Assembly: GCA_947450405.1 (NCBI GenBank)
Contig: CANFVI010000076.1
Location: forward strand, 1 to 7,619
DNA length: 7,619 nt
Direction of reading: 5' to 3'
From: Flavobacteriales bacterium
Lineage (GTDB): Bacteria > Bacteroidota > Bacteroidia > NS11-12g > UBA955
Shown here one piece after another: positions 6,955-7,619 of this stretch. A program made the translations under genes and the position numbers. Numbering within the stretch: the stretch's first letter is position 1; each line of letters starts with the position of its first letter. The notes below the pieces were generated by a model. That model was not told the DNA's origin. It did not search any database and worked only from the letters and a program-made list of their open reading frames with translations.

Positions 6955-7619
6955 TGCGCTTCTAACCAGTTGTTACCTACACCGGTTTCTACCAAAATTG
7001 GCACATCTAAAGTCATTGCCGATTCCATCAATTCTTTTACTTTAGATTGAACCATTTCGATTTCATTTTTAGGGACATCAAACAACAATTCATCATGCAC
7101 TTGTAACATCATTTTGGTTTGCAAGGTGGTTGATTTCAACCAATTTTGAATATTGATCATGGCAATTTTAATCATATCGGCTGCACTTCCTTGAATGGGT
7201 GCATTGATTGCATTTCGTTCCGCAAAACCTCTAACCACGGCATTCTTGCTATTGATATCCCTCAAATTACGCTTTCTGCCTACCAATGTCTCTACATATC
7301 CCAAATCACGGGCAGTATTGATGGTATTGTCCATGTATGATTTAATTCCTGGAAACTGAATAAAGTAATTGTCAATTATTTCTTTGGCTTCAGATCTAGA
7401 AATATTCACTCTCTGACTTAATCCAAATGCTGAAATACCATAAATGATACCAAAATTAACCGTTTTGGCTTTTCTACGCATTTCTTTATCTACGTCGGCC
7501 AACTCAACACCCCAAACTTTGGCTGCTGTTGCTGTGTGAATGTCTAGCCCTTGATTGAATGCTTCTATCATGGTAGCATCTTTTGAAATATGTGCAATTA
7601 TTCTCAATTCAATTTGAGA
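6951..7619 (-). CDS. polA: DNA polymerase I, C-terminal polymerase domain (5' end outside window)
   Basis: The frame is open from the window edge (7619) to the TAA at 6953-6951, giving the last 222 residues of a protein normally about 900 long. It opens with SQIELRIIAHISKD, the end of motif A; the catalytic Asp of DYSQIELR falls two codons outside the window. Motif B (O-helix) is RRKAKTVNFGIIYG, with R48, K52, F56 and Y60 in fragment numbering, corresponding to R754, K758, F762 and Y766 of the E. coli enzyme. Phe, not Tyr, at the F762 position is the usual state, linked to discrimination against dideoxynucleotides. NAPIQGSAADMIK (139-151) and motif C, QVHDELLFDVP (173-183) with catalytic D176 and E177, follow. 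The domain is intact, so the enzyme should be active in gap filling and repair synthesis. A TTG at 7607 is within motif A and is not a start. Whether the exonuclease domains are present cannot be seen. Confidence 0.97.
   Translation of the reverse strand, partial: SQIELRIIAHISKDATMIEAFNQGLDIHTATAAKVWGVELADVDKEMRRKAKTVNFGIIYGISAFGLSQRVNISRSEAKEIIDNYFIQFPGIKSYMDNTINTARDLGYVETLVGRKRNLRDINSKNAVVRGFAERNAINAPIQGSAADMIKIAMINIQNWLKSTTLQTKMMLQVHDELLFDVPKNEIEMVQSKVKELMESAMTLDVPILVETGVGNNWLEAH

Noticed and set aside
6945..6969. CTGG...CCAG inverted repeat at the porin/polA junction as a terminator
   Set aside because: Only four base pairs with a 17-base loop and no T-run; not distinguishable from chance.
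7146..7340. Plus-strand 64-codon frame opposite polA
   Set aside because: It is antisense to highly conserved polymerase sequence, whose coding constraint explains the open frame.
7605..7607. TTG as the start of the polymerase fragment
   Set aside because: It is the Leu of SQIELR in motif A; the reading frame and the family match continue to the window edge.

Overview
The window looks like a chromosomal segment of a member of the Bacteroidota. It is strongly AT-rich. It carries an outer-membrane protein resembling the Bacteroidota 'putative porin' family, a lipoprotein and barrel gene pair of a type common in that phylum, and genes that start without a Shine-Dalgarno sequence, behind A/T-rich leaders. 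Genus cannot be fixed from this sequence.

Layout from left to right. Positions 1-918 (+) hold the C-terminal part of a multi-pass membrane protein, most like an ArnT/PMT-type (GT39) glycosyltransferase, whose start lies outside the window. Positions 4838-919 (-) hold a compact three-gene set read leftward: a small four-helix membrane protein (4368-4838), a 679-residue lipoprotein (2309-4348), and a predicted outer-membrane beta-barrel protein (919-2325) whose start overlaps the end of the lipoprotein gene. A 97-base divergent intergenic region (4839-4935) separates this set from a 672-residue porin-like protein (4936-6954, +), which must start at a TTG codon to keep its signal peptide. Positions 6951-7619 (-) hold the C-terminal 222 residues of DNA polymerase I (polA), cut by the window edge.

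Genes are packed very tightly. The glycosyltransferase and barrel genes meet tail to tail with no base between their stop codons, inside a perfect 10-bp inverted repeat. The porin and polA stop codons share the palindrome TTAA. There is no intergenic stretch over 100 bases, and I see no tRNA, rRNA, CRISPR array, insertion sequence or phage gene.

Between the glycosyltransferase fragment and polA everything is cell-envelope related. The most interesting unit is the minus-strand set, in which an inner-membrane protein, a lipoprotein and a barrel protein are arranged as one apparent operon. Its function is unknown. I do not see clear evidence of a novel defence or mobile system; the envelope operon is the best candidate for something undescribed.
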